Below are positions 47,785-56,907 of a stretch of 64,000 bases of DNA, one piece after another. The stretch is from positions 930,001 to 994,000 of the forward strand of contig NZ_BSNK01000001.1 of NCBI RefSeq assembly GCF_030159955.1. The letters are read 5' to 3'. The DNA is from Algimonas ampicilliniresistens (GTDB taxonomy: Bacteria; Pseudomonadota; Alphaproteobacteria; Caulobacterales; Maricaulaceae). Every line of letters starts with the position of its first letter. The stretch's first letter is position 1. The notes beneath the pieces are model-generated. The model did not search any database. It worked only from the letters and a program-made list of their open reading frames with translations, and was not told the origin of the DNA. The translations under genes and the position numbers were made by a program.

Positions 47785-49227
47785 ATGGAGCCAGAACGGT
47801 TCGAAACCGTCATTATTGGAACTGGGTTTGCCGGGTTAGGTCTGGCTGCAAAAATGCGCGAGTCCGGCCAAGATGATTTTTTGCTGCTTGAGAAATCTGA
47901 CGACATTGGCGGGACTTGGCGGGATAACCACTATCCCGGCGCAGAATGTGACGTCGCGAGCGCGCTCTATTCCTATTCTTTCGCGCCCAATCCAACGTGG
48001 GATTTCAAATGGGCGAAGCAAAAACAGATCCTGCAATATGTAAACAAATTCGCTGATAGTTTCGGACTGCGTCCACATATTCGTTGCGGGTCTCAGGTAG
48101 TTCGGGCGGAGTATCAAAATGGCGAATGGCGGGTAACGCTTAAGGGTGGCGATCAATTGCAGGCGCGTTATCTCGTGTCAGCGGTTGGCCAATTGCACCA
48201 TCCCCGTATTCCAAACTTTGACGGCTTGAATGACTATTCTGGTCCCGTCTTTCACACTGCAAATTGGGACCATTCGGTCGAACTGGAAGGGCGCAGTATT
48301 GCCTGCGTCGGCAATGCCGCATCTGCGATCCAGCTTATTCCTGAGGTGGCGAAGGTTGCGAAAAAACTCACCGTCTATCACCGCAGCCCAAACTGGATCA
48401 TCGACAAGGGCGACCGTCCTTATAGCCGTTTAGAAAAGTGGATCGGCAAGACCTTCCCCAGTTTTGCCAAGCTCTACCGAGCCTCCATCTGGTGTCAGGG
48501 CGAATATGGTCTGTGGCCAGCGATCCAAGGCAAGAAATTGCAAGGTGCCATGCTGCGCTGGCAGCATGAAAAAAAGCTCAAAAAGAGCTTCCCGGATGAC
48601 CCTGAGATGCGCGCTAAGCTGACACCTGATTATCCAATTGGGGCGCGGAGGATACTTCTATCAGATACTTATATTGAGGCACTGGCGCGCGATAATGTCG
48701 AAATTGTATTCGACCCAATTGAGACGTTTACCCGATCTGGCATTGTCGCTGGCGGCGTTGAACGTGCGCATGATGCCGTCACCTTCGCGACAGGGTTTTT
48801 TAGTAATCCATTTTTGAAGGAAATTGACGTAATTGGTGAGTCTGGTCTTACGCTCAAAGACCGGTGGTCGGATGGGGCCGAAGCCTATCTGGGCGTGATG
48901 ACGTCAGGCTTTCCAAATCTGTTCATTCTCTACGGCCCGAACACCAATACGGGACACACCAGCATCATTTACAAGCTGGAGCAACAATTCGAGATGGTCC
49001 GGCAGTTGATGTCGCAAGCCGACGGTCAAATTGTGACAGTTAAGCCGGATGCGGAAGCCCATTATAATGACGAAATTCAGCGCCGCCTGCGAGAGACGGC
49101 GTGGGATAAAATCGACGCATCTTGGTATAAAGACGGAGAGAAAGTGACAAATAATTGGCCCGGGAGCTCGCGTGAATTCAAGCGGCGACTGACTCATCCC
49201 AATTTCGATCACTTTAAGTTCGGCTGA
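47785..49227 (+). CDS. Flavin monooxygenase, Baeyer-Villiger type
   Basis: 480-aa FAD/NADPH enzyme. FAD motif VIIGTGFAGLGLA (residues 9-21), then GGTWRDNHYPGAECD typical of Baeyer-Villiger enzymes. The BVMO fingerprint F-x-G-x3-H-x3-W-(P/D) appears as YSGPVFHTANWD at 151-162, with Tyr for the first Phe. The NADPH Rossmann motif is CVGNAASAIQLIPEVA. Such enzymes insert oxygen beside a ketone to give an ester or lactone. Its stop overlaps the esterase start (TGATG), which would hydrolyse that product. Ketone substrate unknown; sulphur or nitrogen oxidation is also possible. Confidence 0.88.
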   Translation: MEPERFETVIIGTGFAGLGLAAKMRESGQDDFLLLEKSDDIGGTWRDNHYPGAECDVASALYSYSFAPNPTWDFKWAKQKQILQYVNKFADSFGLRPHIRCGSQVVRAEYQNGEWRVTLKGGDQLQARYLVSAVGQLHHPRIPNFDGLNDYSGPVFHTANWDHSVELEGRSIACVGNAASAIQLIPEVAKVAKKLTVYHRSPNWIIDKGDRPYSRLEKWIGKTFPSFAKLYRASIWCQGEYGLWPAIQGKKLQGAMLRWQHEKKLKKSFPDDPEMRAKLTPDYPIGARRILLSDTYIEALARDNVEIVFDPIETFTRSGIVAGGVERAHDAVTFATGFFSNPFLKEIDVIGESGLTLKDRWSDGAEAYLGVMTSGFPNLFILYGPNTNTGHTSIIYKLEQQFEMVRQLMSQADGQIVTVKPDAEAHYNDEIQRRLRETAWDKIDASWYKDGEKVTNNWPGSSREFKRRLTHPNFDHFKFG

Positions 49228-50090
49228 TGGGAACGTCTTTCGGGTATAAAGTAATGACGGGCGTGCTGCGCCTGACAAAACACCGCAATAAAATGATCGC
49301 CGATGCCGCGCGGGGTGAACAACGCAATACGCTGCCTCCGAAAAAATATGCGGCCCGCTGGCGACGGGAAGAATTTGAGGGACGGGCAATCTGGATATGT
49401 GTTCCTAAAAGCGGAACTACAGACAACGTCTATGTCCACCAACATGGTGGCGGCTTTGTTTACGGCCTTATGGCGCTACATTATATGTCGCTGTCTGAAC
49501 TCGCTGATCACGCCGGATTGACGGTCATTATGCCGGATTATCCACTGCCACCTGATGCCCACGCACGTGATATTATTGGCTGGGCGGATCGTCATTTTGA
49601 AAGCTGCATTGACTGTTATGGGCTGCAGAACGTGTCGCTCGGCGGGGACAGTGCCGGGGCTAATCTAAGTCTCGCCATTCTACAAACGCGTGCCGGGCGA
49701 GGCGATCCAAATCCGGAGACCGTCATCCTTTGGAGCCCGTGGCTTGATTTGACGGGTCCGAAAGATTTCACCAAGGCCGATGATTATGGTGTGGTTATTA
49801 CGCCTTTCGGATTAGAGCCCGCCGTGAGCGGCTACCTGGGGGATATGGACCGCGACGATCCGTTGATCAGTCCCTTATTCGCGGATGTTTCGAAGCTACC
49901 CGCCTTACACATTGTGGCCGGGGCGAAGGACGTTCTCTATCCACCAGCGCAGGACTTCGCGGAGAAGGCAGACGCAGCAGGTAAGCTCGCCAGCCTGACG
50001 GTTGAGCCAAATTATGGTCATTACTGGATGTTCTATCCGATGAGCGACCGTCATCGAACTCTCAAGCAGATCGCCGGGATGTTGAGGTAG
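49227..50090 (+). CDS. Alpha/beta hydrolase esterase (hormone-sensitive-lipase type)
   Basis: 287-aa serine hydrolase. The oxyanion motif HGGG is at residues 73-76 and the nucleophile Ser142 is in GGDSAGANLSL; the acid Asp is probably in VAGAKDVLYPP and the His in NYGHYWMFYP. No signal peptide, so it is cytoplasmic. Its ATG shares a base with the monooxygenase stop, so translation is coupled. The pairing matches known BVMO-esterase couples in which the ester or lactone made from a ketone is cleaved to alcohol and acid. A terminator follows. Confidence 0.9.
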   Translation: MGTSFGYKVMTGVLRLTKHRNKMIADAARGEQRNTLPPKKYAARWRREEFEGRAIWICVPKSGTTDNVYVHQHGGGFVYGLMALHYMSLSELADHAGLTVIMPDYPLPPDAHARDIIGWADRHFESCIDCYGLQNVSLGGDSAGANLSLAILQTRAGRGDPNPETVILWSPWLDLTGPKDFTKADDYGVVITPFGLEPAVSGYLGDMDRDDPLISPLFADVSKLPALHIVAGAKDVLYPPAQDFAEKADAAGKLASLTVEPNYGHYWMFYPMSDRHRTLKQIAGMLR

Positions 50091-50094
50091 ATAT

Positions 50095-50118
50095 AAAAAA
50101 GGCCGCCCGAGGGCGGCC
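50095..50118 (-). terminator. Terminator between esterase and fadJ
   Basis: Stem GGCCGCCC / GGGCGGCC (50101-50108 with 50111-50118) with a GA loop. The A6 run at 50095-50100 becomes a U6 tail for leftward transcription, so it mainly ends the fadJ transcript; rightward it has only TT after the stem and would be weaker. Confidence 0.85.
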
Positions 50119-50144
50119 TTGATGTTTGGTTTATTGAGTGCGGC

Positions 50145-52496
50145 TTAGGCGGCTTTCTTGCCGGACTGGGCGCCCAGGATTTTGGCGATCGTATCGGCCT
50201 TCAGATCGTCGACGCTGGCGGCAATACCCATACCGTTCGCAATCTTGACCACGTCCGCTTCCAGCATCCGCTCTAGCGCGGATTTGCTGTAGGCTTTCGG
50301 TGCTCCGCCATAAAGAGTCTCGCCCTTTTCAGCCATATCGCGGAACAAGGTTGGCACTTTGAAGCGCTCGCCATGTTTCTGTGCCAGCATATCGGCTGTC
50401 GCGACGAATGTGTCGATACCGATTGTGTCGATGTAGCTCATTGGGCCGCCAGTCCAGGGTGGGAAACCCCAGCCGAAGATCGCGCCCAGATCAGCCGATT
50501 GTGGGTCAGGGACGACGCCTTCAGAGAAGGTACGCGCTGTCGGAATAAGCTGCGCATACATGAGGCGCTGCTGCACTTCAGCCTGAGACGGTTGCTCTGC
50601 GGCGAGCGGGTAGTGATCGGTCACACCCTTCCAAAGGTCGAGGCGTTTGCCGGATTCATCGTAATTGTAGAGGCCCTTGCCAAAACGACGACCGGATCGG
50701 CCAAGATCATTGACCATCAGGTCATAAAACTCTTCCGTGCCAGTTGATTGATAGGCGTCGCCCAGTTCCTTCTTAGTGGACTGGATGACGTCATAGCCCA
50801 ATTTGAGCGTAGTTTCATCCTGCACGCCAAGCGGGCCGATAGGCAGGCCCATATTCAGAGCGCTGTTTTCGATCAGCGCCGTCGATGTTCCTTCCATGAT
50901 CATGGAAATGGCCTCGGCAATGTAAGGCGGGAAGACTTGGTTGGTGAAGAAACCGCGTACATCTTTCACGACGATCGGCGTCTTTTTAATCTTACGATTA
51001 TAATCGAACGCCGCTGCGAGTGCTCGGTCGCCTGTGCCCTCATGCGGGATGATCTCCAGCAGTGGCATCCGCTCGACGGGCGAGAAGAAGTGCAGCCCGA
51101 TGAAGTTCTCTGGACGGACGGAGTTCTCTGCCAGACCGCCAATTGGCAGCGTTGATGTGTTGGAGGCAAAGATCACATCTTTGCGGATCACCGCTTCTGT
51201 CTTCTTGATCACATCGGCTTTGACGTCAGGACGCTCGAATACGGCTTCGATAATCAGGTCGACATCTTTGAGCATATTATAGTCTGAGGTCGGTGTGATG
51301 CGCGCAAGGAAGGCGTCGGCTTTCTCCTGCGTCATCCGACCGCGTTTGACGCGTTTGTCGAGAATCTTCTTGGTATAGGTGACAGACTTCTGCGCTTCCT
51401 CATCCGTGCGGTCGAGCGAGATGACCTGCATCCCGGCTTTGGCCGTCACATGCGCAATGCCCGAACCCATTAGGCCCGCGCCGAGAACGCCGACTTTTTT
51501 GATCTCAATACGATCAATGCCTTCGGGGCGGCCTGCGCCTTTTTCAGCCGCTTGCTTGTTCACAAACAAGGTGCGGATCATGTTTTGCGCGACTGGGTCG
51601 GCAAAGAGGGAGAGGAAATATTTTGTCTCAACCTGAATGGCCTTGCTCATTGGTAGCTGTGTGCCTTCATAGAGGCAGGACATGATCGCTTTGATGGCCG
51701 GGAAGTTATCTTTGGACTTCGCCAGCGCCATCGCGTTGGCCGCAGAGAAGAATTGAACCGCTTTCGGGTTCATTGCGCCCGCACCGCCGGGGACGCGGAA
51801 GCCTTTGACATCCCACGGCTGCAAGGTGCCGCCGAGATTGTCTTTGACCCAAGCTTTCGCCGCATCGATGGTCGTGCCGGGCTCGACGATCTCATGAATC
51901 AGGTTCTGAGCTTTGGCTTTCTGAGCGTTCAGCGACGCACCGGACGTGATCAGCTGGGCTGCGTTTTGTAGACCCGCCAGACGCGGAACACGCTGTGTGC
52001 CGCCACCACCGGGGAGTAAGCCAACAAGGACTTCGGGAAGGCCAAGCTTCACTTTCGGGGAGTCTGCGGCGACGCGGTAATGACCGGCCAGCGCCAGCTC
52101 AAAGCCACCGCCAAGCGCCAAACCTTCGAGCGCGATAGCGACAGGTTTTGCTTTTTTGCCTTCGCGCTGGATTTCGCGGTCCGTATGGCCACCTGTTTCC
52201 AGTTTGCGGAGCGCACCGTTCAGGATCATCGCATCATTAAAAGTTTCGCGTGAAAGCTCGCCTGTCTGCTTTTCCAGCATCCGCAGGTCCGCGCCAGCCA
52301 TGAAGCCATTATCGCGGCCCGAAGCAATAACGAGGCCCTTCATGGCATCGTCAGAGACAAAGCTGTCTACAAATTTCGGGAACTCCGCCATCAAGGCTTC
52401 ATCCCAGACATTCATGCCTTGGTTCGGCACATCGATTTTCAAAACGGCGATGCCGTCTGCGTCCACCTCGACAGAGAACGTTGTATAATTACTCAT
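50145..52496 (-). CDS. fadJ: Fatty-acid oxidation complex alpha subunit (enoyl-CoA hydratase / 3-hydroxyacyl-CoA dehydrogenase)
   Basis: 783-aa two-function beta-oxidation enzyme. The N-terminal crotonase part has AGADLRML and catalytic Glu133 (GGGFELALA) and Glu155 (GLPEVLVGL). The dehydrogenase part, from about residue 375, has VGVLGAGLMGSGIAHV for NAD and catalytic His in IGLHFFSPVERMPLLEI, then two helical C-terminal domains. ATG 52496 is the natural start; a longer in-frame start at 52613 lies inside the thiolase gene. It is the second gene of the thiolase-fadJ operon, 25 bases downstream. Confidence 0.94.
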   Translation of the reverse strand: MSNYTTFSVEVDADGIAVLKIDVPNQGMNVWDEALMAEFPKFVDSFVSDDAMKGLVIASGRDNGFMAGADLRMLEKQTGELSRETFNDAMILNGALRKLETGGHTDREIQREGKKAKPVAIALEGLALGGGFELALAGHYRVAADSPKVKLGLPEVLVGLLPGGGGTQRVPRLAGLQNAAQLITSGASLNAQKAKAQNLIHEIVEPGTTIDAAKAWVKDNLGGTLQPWDVKGFRVPGGAGAMNPKAVQFFSAANAMALAKSKDNFPAIKAIMSCLYEGTQLPMSKAIQVETKYFLSLFADPVAQNMIRTLFVNKQAAEKGAGRPEGIDRIEIKKVGVLGAGLMGSGIAHVTAKAGMQVISLDRTDEEAQKSVTYTKKILDKRVKRGRMTQEKADAFLARITPTSDYNMLKDVDLIIEAVFERPDVKADVIKKTEAVIRKDVIFASNTSTLPIGGLAENSVRPENFIGLHFFSPVERMPLLEIIPHEGTGDRALAAAFDYNRKIKKTPIVVKDVRGFFTNQVFPPYIAEAISMIMEGTSTALIENSALNMGLPIGPLGVQDETTLKLGYDVIQSTKKELGDAYQSTGTEEFYDLMVNDLGRSGRRFGKGLYNYDESGKRLDLWKGVTDHYPLAAEQPSQAEVQQRLMYAQLIPTARTFSEGVVPDPQSADLGAIFGWGFPPWTGGPMSYIDTIGIDTFVATADMLAQKHGERFKVPTLFRDMAEKGETLYGGAPKAYSKSALERMLEADVVKIANGMGIAASVDDLKADTIAKILGAQSGKKAA

Positions 52497-52521
52497 GGGG
52501 TTCGTCCTATATCCGTGTGTC

Positions 52522-53730
52522 TTAAACGCGCTCAATGATGGTCGCGATGCCCATCCCGCCGCCGATGCAGAGCGTGACAAGAGCCGTTTCTTTATCGGCC
52601 CGTTCCAGCTCATCGACCATTGTGCCGAGGATCATCGCGCCTGTCGCACCCAAGGGGTGGCCCATTGCAATGGCACCCCCATTGACGTTCATGATCGAGT
52701 GATCGACGTCGAGGGCCTGCATGAAACGCAGAACAACCGCCGCAAAGGCTTCGTTCAGCTCGTAAAGGTCGATGTCCTTAGCGTTCATACCCGCCGTGCG
52801 GAGCGCTTTTTGCGCCGCAACTTCTGGACCTGTCAGCATGATCGTTGGTTCTGAGCCGATGGACGCCATGGAGACGATGCGCGCGCGGGGCTTAATATCA
52901 AGACGTTCGCCAGCAGATTGGCTGCCGAAGAGAAGAGCTGATGCGCCGTCGACGATGCCGGAGCTATTGCCCGCATGGTGGACGTGATTGATTTTTTCGA
53001 CTTCTGGGTAACGCATTTGTGCGACGTCATTGAAGCCGAAGTTCTGACCCAACATCGCGAATGATGGGTTGAGCGCACCGAGCGCCTGCATATCTGTTTT
53101 GGGACGGATGGTCTCGTCTTTGGAAAGGATGTTGACGCCCATAACGTCCTTCACTGGAAGGATCGATTTGTCGAACCGACCTTCATCCCAGGCCTTGGTC
53201 GCGCGTTTGTGGCTCTCGACCGCATAGGCATCGACATCATCGCGTGAAAATCCATATTTTGTCGCGATGAGATCGGCAGAGATGCCCTGCGGAACGAAAT
53301 AGGCTTGGAAGCTGGCCTGTGGATCTGTGACCATTGCGCCGCCATCGCTGCCCATGGGGACGCGGGACATGCTCTCAACGCCACCACCCATAGCAATTTC
53401 GCATTCGCCGGACATGACCTTGGCGGCCGCAATGTTAGACGCTTCAAGACCAGATCCGCAAAAACGATTGACCTGAATGCCGGAGGTTTGATTTGGGAAA
53501 CCCGCTTCTAGCACGGCTGTCCGTGTAATGACCGCGCCCTGTTCGCCGACAGGGGAGACGCAGCCGAACGCCACATCTTCAACTTCGCCTTTATCAATGT
53601 TGAGGCGCTCAGGAATTGCCTTCATGACCTGCGCCGCGAGTTGCAGCGGGGTGATCTCGTGCAGGCTACCGTCTGTCTTGCCTTTACCGCGCGGTGTGCG
53701 CACCGCGTCATAAATGAATGCTTCGGCCAT
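52522..53730 (-). CDS. fadI: Acetyl-CoA acyltransferase (3-ketoacyl-CoA thiolase)
   Basis: 402-aa thiolase that cleaves 3-ketoacyl-CoA with CoA, releasing acetyl-CoA. Catalytic residues: Cys91 ([10 protein letters not shown]), His358 (GHPLGATGA) and Cys388 (CIGGGMG). ATG 53730 is preceded by AAGGAG at a proper distance; an in-frame GTG-type start at 53796 is unneeded. With fadJ it forms a complete beta-oxidation pair. The fadA/fadI naming is by role; the two cannot be told apart here. Confidence 0.93.
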   Translation of the reverse strand: MAEAFIYDAVRTPRGKGKTDGSLHEITPLQLAAQVMKAIPERLNIDKGEVEDVAFGCVSPVGEQGAVITRTAVLEAGFPNQTSGIQVNRFCGSGLEASNIAAAKVMSGECEIAMGGGVESMSRVPMGSDGGAMVTDPQASFQAYFVPQGISADLIATKYGFSRDDVDAYAVESHKRATKAWDEGRFDKSILPVKDVMGVNILSKDETIRPKTDMQALGALNPSFAMLGQNFGFNDVAQMRYPEVEKINHVHHAGNSSGIVDGASALLFGSQSAGERLDIKPRARIVSMASIGSEPTIMLTGPEVAAQKALRTAGMNAKDIDLYELNEAFAAVVLRFMQALDVDHSIMNVNGGAIAMGHPLGATGAMILGTMVDELERADKETALVTLCIGGGMGIATIIERV

Positions 53731-54033
53731 TGTCGAAACTCCTTCGATGAGTCTGAAACTGATTTGTGCTGCCTCTAATACGGTGCGCGCGGGCATGGGA
53801 AGGGTACCATACTGCGATTTCTGTCTTCATCCGTGATGTGCTGACCCGCAAAAACGCATAATGAGTGATCACTCAGCTAACATTTGTGGCGAAATTTGGT
53901 GCTGTGACCTGAAAACAACAATTCCAAATAGAATTCTGTTGCCATTCAAAGATTGCTTGCGACTCCTCAAACGCCCGACTATTCGCGACTAAAGCTACAA
54001 GAAGTGGCTACCAATCAAGATACCGGGAACCTC
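53731..54033. promoter_or_regulatory. Divergent promoter region between thiolase and TonB-dependent receptor
   Basis: 303 bases without a gene. It must hold promoters for both the leftward thiolase-fadJ operon and the rightward receptor. It contains the 14-bp palindrome annotated separately and, at 53916-53941, an imperfect inverted repeat CAACA-ATTC / GAATTC-TGTTG that could be a second protein site or leader hairpin. It is A/T-richer than the flanking genes. I did not find a convincing -35/-10 pair. Confidence 0.6.
53862..53875. promoter_or_regulatory. Perfect 14-bp palindrome, candidate operator
   Basis: TGAGTGATCACTCA reads the same on both strands. It is 131 bases before the thiolase start and 158 bases before the receptor start. 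Size and symmetry suit a dimeric repressor, such as the TetR or GntR proteins that commonly control beta-oxidation genes. I saw no second copy in the other intergenic regions I examined, including those before the acyl-CoA dehydrogenase and ETF-QO genes. The cognate regulator is not recognisable in the window. Confidence 0.6.
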
Positions 54034-56694
54034 ATGATCAAGACACGCTCGCTCCTCGCGACATCTACGGCCACTTTGGCACTGCTCGCAGCACCCGCCG
54101 CTTACGCGCAAGACAACTTCGAAGACGAAGTGATCGTCACCGCCACGAAACGCCAAACCACGCTTCAGGACACACCTGTTGCTGTCAGCGTCACGTCAGC
54201 GGACGTAATCGAAAAAGCCCAAATTCTCGACATTAAAGACCTACAATCGGTTGTTCCGACATTCCGAGTCTCTCAGCTACAAAACTCTGCAAACTCAACA
54301 CTGGTTATTCGCGGCTTCGGCAATGGCGGTAACAATATTGGTATTGAGCCATCGGTTGGTCTATTCATTGATGGTGTATACCGCTCACGCGCAGCGGCTC
54401 AGATCGTTGATCTGCCGAACCTACAGCGCGTCGAAGTCTTGTCCGGACCGCAATCGACACTGTTTGGTAAAAACGCATCGGCCGGTGTTGTTAGTGTTAT
54501 CACCAACGAACCTAGCTTCGACACAGAGGGTTATATCGAGGGCGGTTACGGCAATTATAATCTGATGTATGCCAAGGGCTACATCACTGGCGCCATCGGC
54601 GAAGATGTCGCTGTCAGCCTCGGCGGCGGACTTCAGAAACGCGATGGCTATTTCGAAGAAGCACCGGGAACAACGGGTGGAAACTTCAACGATCTCAATC
54701 GTTTCAATATCCGCGCACAAGCGCTCTGGACACCGACCGACGATTTCTCGGCTCGCCTGATTCTGGATCGTTCAACAATCGATGAAAACTGCTGTGGTAC
54801 GACAACCGCCGTTGCTGGCCCAACCGTTCCAATTATTCAAGCGCTGGGTGGAACACTCCCAGGTCTTGGAGGGACGTTTAATTATGTGACAGCCGCAAAC
54901 CGGGCGACACAGAATGAGATTGATGACCAAGGTGTCTCGCTCCAGCTTGAAAAAGATCTAGAGTGGATGGGTGGTGTAAACTTCACTTCCATTACATCGT
55001 ATCGTCAGAACGATTCAGCCTACAGCAGTGATAATGACTTCACGTCACTTCGCCTTCTGGATGATGTGTTTCAGGATGTTGAAATCGATACCTTCACCCA
55101 GGAATTCCGCATCGCTTCGACGGGGTCCGGCCCACTGAGCTGGCTTGTTGGTGGCTTCTATTTTGATGAGTCGATCGATCAAAACTCTGGTTTGCAGTAT
55201 GGCCCAGATCTGCGTGGCTATATTGACGCGTTGGGTTCTCAGGGAGCGTCTCTTGTTCTAGGCCCACAAGCTTCGCCTCTATTCGGTATTGAGCAGGTTC
55301 TGGGCTTTGCTCAAGGAACTTTCTTTAACGAGAATGTTACGACTGACGAAAACTTCGCTCAGGAAAACGAATCTTTCTCACTCTTTGCAAACTTCGATTA
55401 TGAGGTGACAGATCGTCTGACCCTAACGGTTGGCGGGGCTTACGTAGAAGATGAGAAGAACGTTAGTGCGTCTACGACCAACAATGATGTGTTTAGTAAT
55501 CTGACACTGACGGGTGCGCAGGGTACGACGGTTATCGCAACGGGCTTGTTCTTGGATGGTAATGCAGCGGCGGGTGTTCCATCATTCTCGCAAGCGCTGG
55601 GTGGTCTTCCATTCAATGCAACCAATCTTGGCTTAGCCGCTTCCGGTGCCTTCGGTCCGGCTGCAGCAGGCTACGTTGCCTTGGTTCAGGGTGCCTCAGC
55701 CGGCCTAGCCGCCGATCCGAACGGGCCACTCTCTGGATTGCTAGATCTTCAGTTCCAGCCGCAGTTTTTGGCATTCCCAAATTCGGTTGAAGATGGCCGC
55801 ACGAAGGATGACGATTTCACATACACTTTGAAGGCAGCTTACGAAGTTAGCGATAATCTGAACGTATATGCGTCGACATCGACAGGCTTTAAATCCTCAT
55901 CTTGGAACCTGACACGTGACTCTCGTCCATTCGCTACAAGTGGAGCAGCTTTGCAGACAGCGGGGCTTCTACCTAACAATTATAACGTCACGACGGGCCG
56001 CAACTTCGGCACTCGTTTTGCGGGTCCTGAAGAAGCGACAGTCTATGAACTCGGTCTAAAAGCGCGTTTCGAATGGGGTGCGATCAACATCGCCGCCTTC
56101 GATCAGACGATCACGGGCTTCCAGTCTACGATCTTCCAAGGCACGGGCTTCGTTCTTGCTAATGCGGGTTCACAATCCACACAGGGTATTGAATTCGACA
56201 CGACCATCAAACCAGTCGATGGTTTGACACTCGGATTTTCTGGTATCCTTCAAGATCCTGTTTATGACGATTATCAGAATGCTCCAGTCGTTGAGGGCGG
56301 CGCACTCGATCTCGCGGACGGTGTCGAAGATGGCAGTGGTGATCTCTCAGGCGCTCAGCCTGGCGGTATCAACGAAGTGTCTCTGTCTTTCTCTGGTCAG
56401 TATGACTTTGACCTGACTGACTCGATCGAAGCCTTTGTTCGCGCTGACTATCAGTATGAAGATGAAGTCCAAGTCGTTGACAATATCCCAGGTGTTACTC
56501 GCGACACGAGTTTCGTGAATGCTGCCATGGGTATCAGCCTTGAAAATGGATTGGACGTCCGTTTCTGGGGTCGGAACATCTTCAACCATGAAACACTGAC
56601 AAGCGGCTTCCCAGGCGTTGTTCAGTCTGGAACGGTTAGTTCCTACCCGAACCAGCCACGCACCTATGGTGTGAGCCTGCGTAAAAACTTCTAA
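54034..56694 (+). CDS. TonB-dependent outer-membrane receptor
   Basis: 886-aa outer-membrane beta-barrel. The signal peptide is residues 1-25 (LALLAAPAAYA), followed by a TonB box-like DEVIVTATKRQ, the plug domain (about 45-165, with STLVIRGFGNGGNNIGIEPS and LQRVEVLSGPQSTLFGKNASAG) and a long barrel ending in Phe (GVSLRKNF). ATG 54034 is chosen because it opens a proper signal peptide and has CGGGAA upstream; the in-frame start at 53953 does not. Family and position next to beta-oxidation genes suggest uptake of a hydrophobic compound rather than iron, but this is inferred. Residues about 500-620 contain long Ala/Gly-rich, low-charge loops. Confidence 0.93.
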   Translation: MIKTRSLLATSTATLALLAAPAAYAQDNFEDEVIVTATKRQTTLQDTPVAVSVTSADVIEKAQILDIKDLQSVVPTFRVSQLQNSANSTLVIRGFGNGGNNIGIEPSVGLFIDGVYRSRAAAQIVDLPNLQRVEVLSGPQSTLFGKNASAGVVSVITNEPSFDTEGYIEGGYGNYNLMYAKGYITGAIGEDVAVSLGGGLQKRDGYFEEAPGTTGGNFNDLNRFNIRAQALWTPTDDFSARLILDRSTIDENCCGTTTAVAGPTVPIIQALGGTLPGLGGTFNYVTAANRATQNEIDDQGVSLQLEKDLEWMGGVNFTSITSYRQNDSAYSSDNDFTSLRLLDDVFQDVEIDTFTQEFRIASTGSGPLSWLVGGFYFDESIDQNSGLQYGPDLRGYIDALGSQGASLVLGPQASPLFGIEQVLGFAQGTFFNENVTTDENFAQENESFSLFANFDYEVTDRLTLTVGGAYVEDEKNVSASTTNNDVFSNLTLTGAQGTTVIATGLFLDGNAAAGVPSFSQALGGLPFNATNLGLAASGAFGPAAAGYVALVQGASAGLAADPNGPLSGLLDLQFQPQFLAFPNSVEDGRTKDDDFTYTLKAAYEVSDNLNVYASTSTGFKSSSWNLTRDSRPFATSGAALQTAGLLPNNYNVTTGRNFGTRFAGPEEATVYELGLKARFEWGAINIAAFDQTITGFQSTIFQGTGFVLANAGSQSTQGIEFDTTIKPVDGLTLGFSGILQDPVYDDYQNAPVVEGGALDLADGVEDGSGDLSGAQPGGINEVSLSFSGQYDFDLTDSIEAFVRADYQYEDEVQVVDNIPGVTRDTSFVNAAMGISLENGLDVRFWGRNIFNHETLTSGFPGVVQSGTVSSYPNQPRTYGVSLRKNF

Positions 56695-56762
56695 GCGTAC
56701 ACACGGGGGGAGGCGGATCGACAGCGGGCAGAAGCCAGCGCGATTCGTTTCAAAGGGGAGGA

Positions 56763-56790
56763 GGGCCGTCCGGAGGGGGCGGCCCTTTTT
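56763..56790 (+). terminator. Rho-independent terminator after the receptor gene
   Basis: Stem GGGCCG / CGGCCC (56763-56768 with 56780-56785) with an 11-base loop that may pair further, then TTTTT (56786-56790). It ends 96 bases past the receptor stop and isolates it from the acyl-CoA dehydrogenase gene. Confidence 0.85.
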
Positions 56791-56907
56791 CTATGGGTGA
56801 TTGTCAATCGTTCGGCGCGCTATCGCCGCTCTACGCCCTTATGATGGGTTGCGCGCTTTATTGCTGTCGGCGGACCCCCTCGCTACGCCAATGGCATAGG
56901 AGGACCG

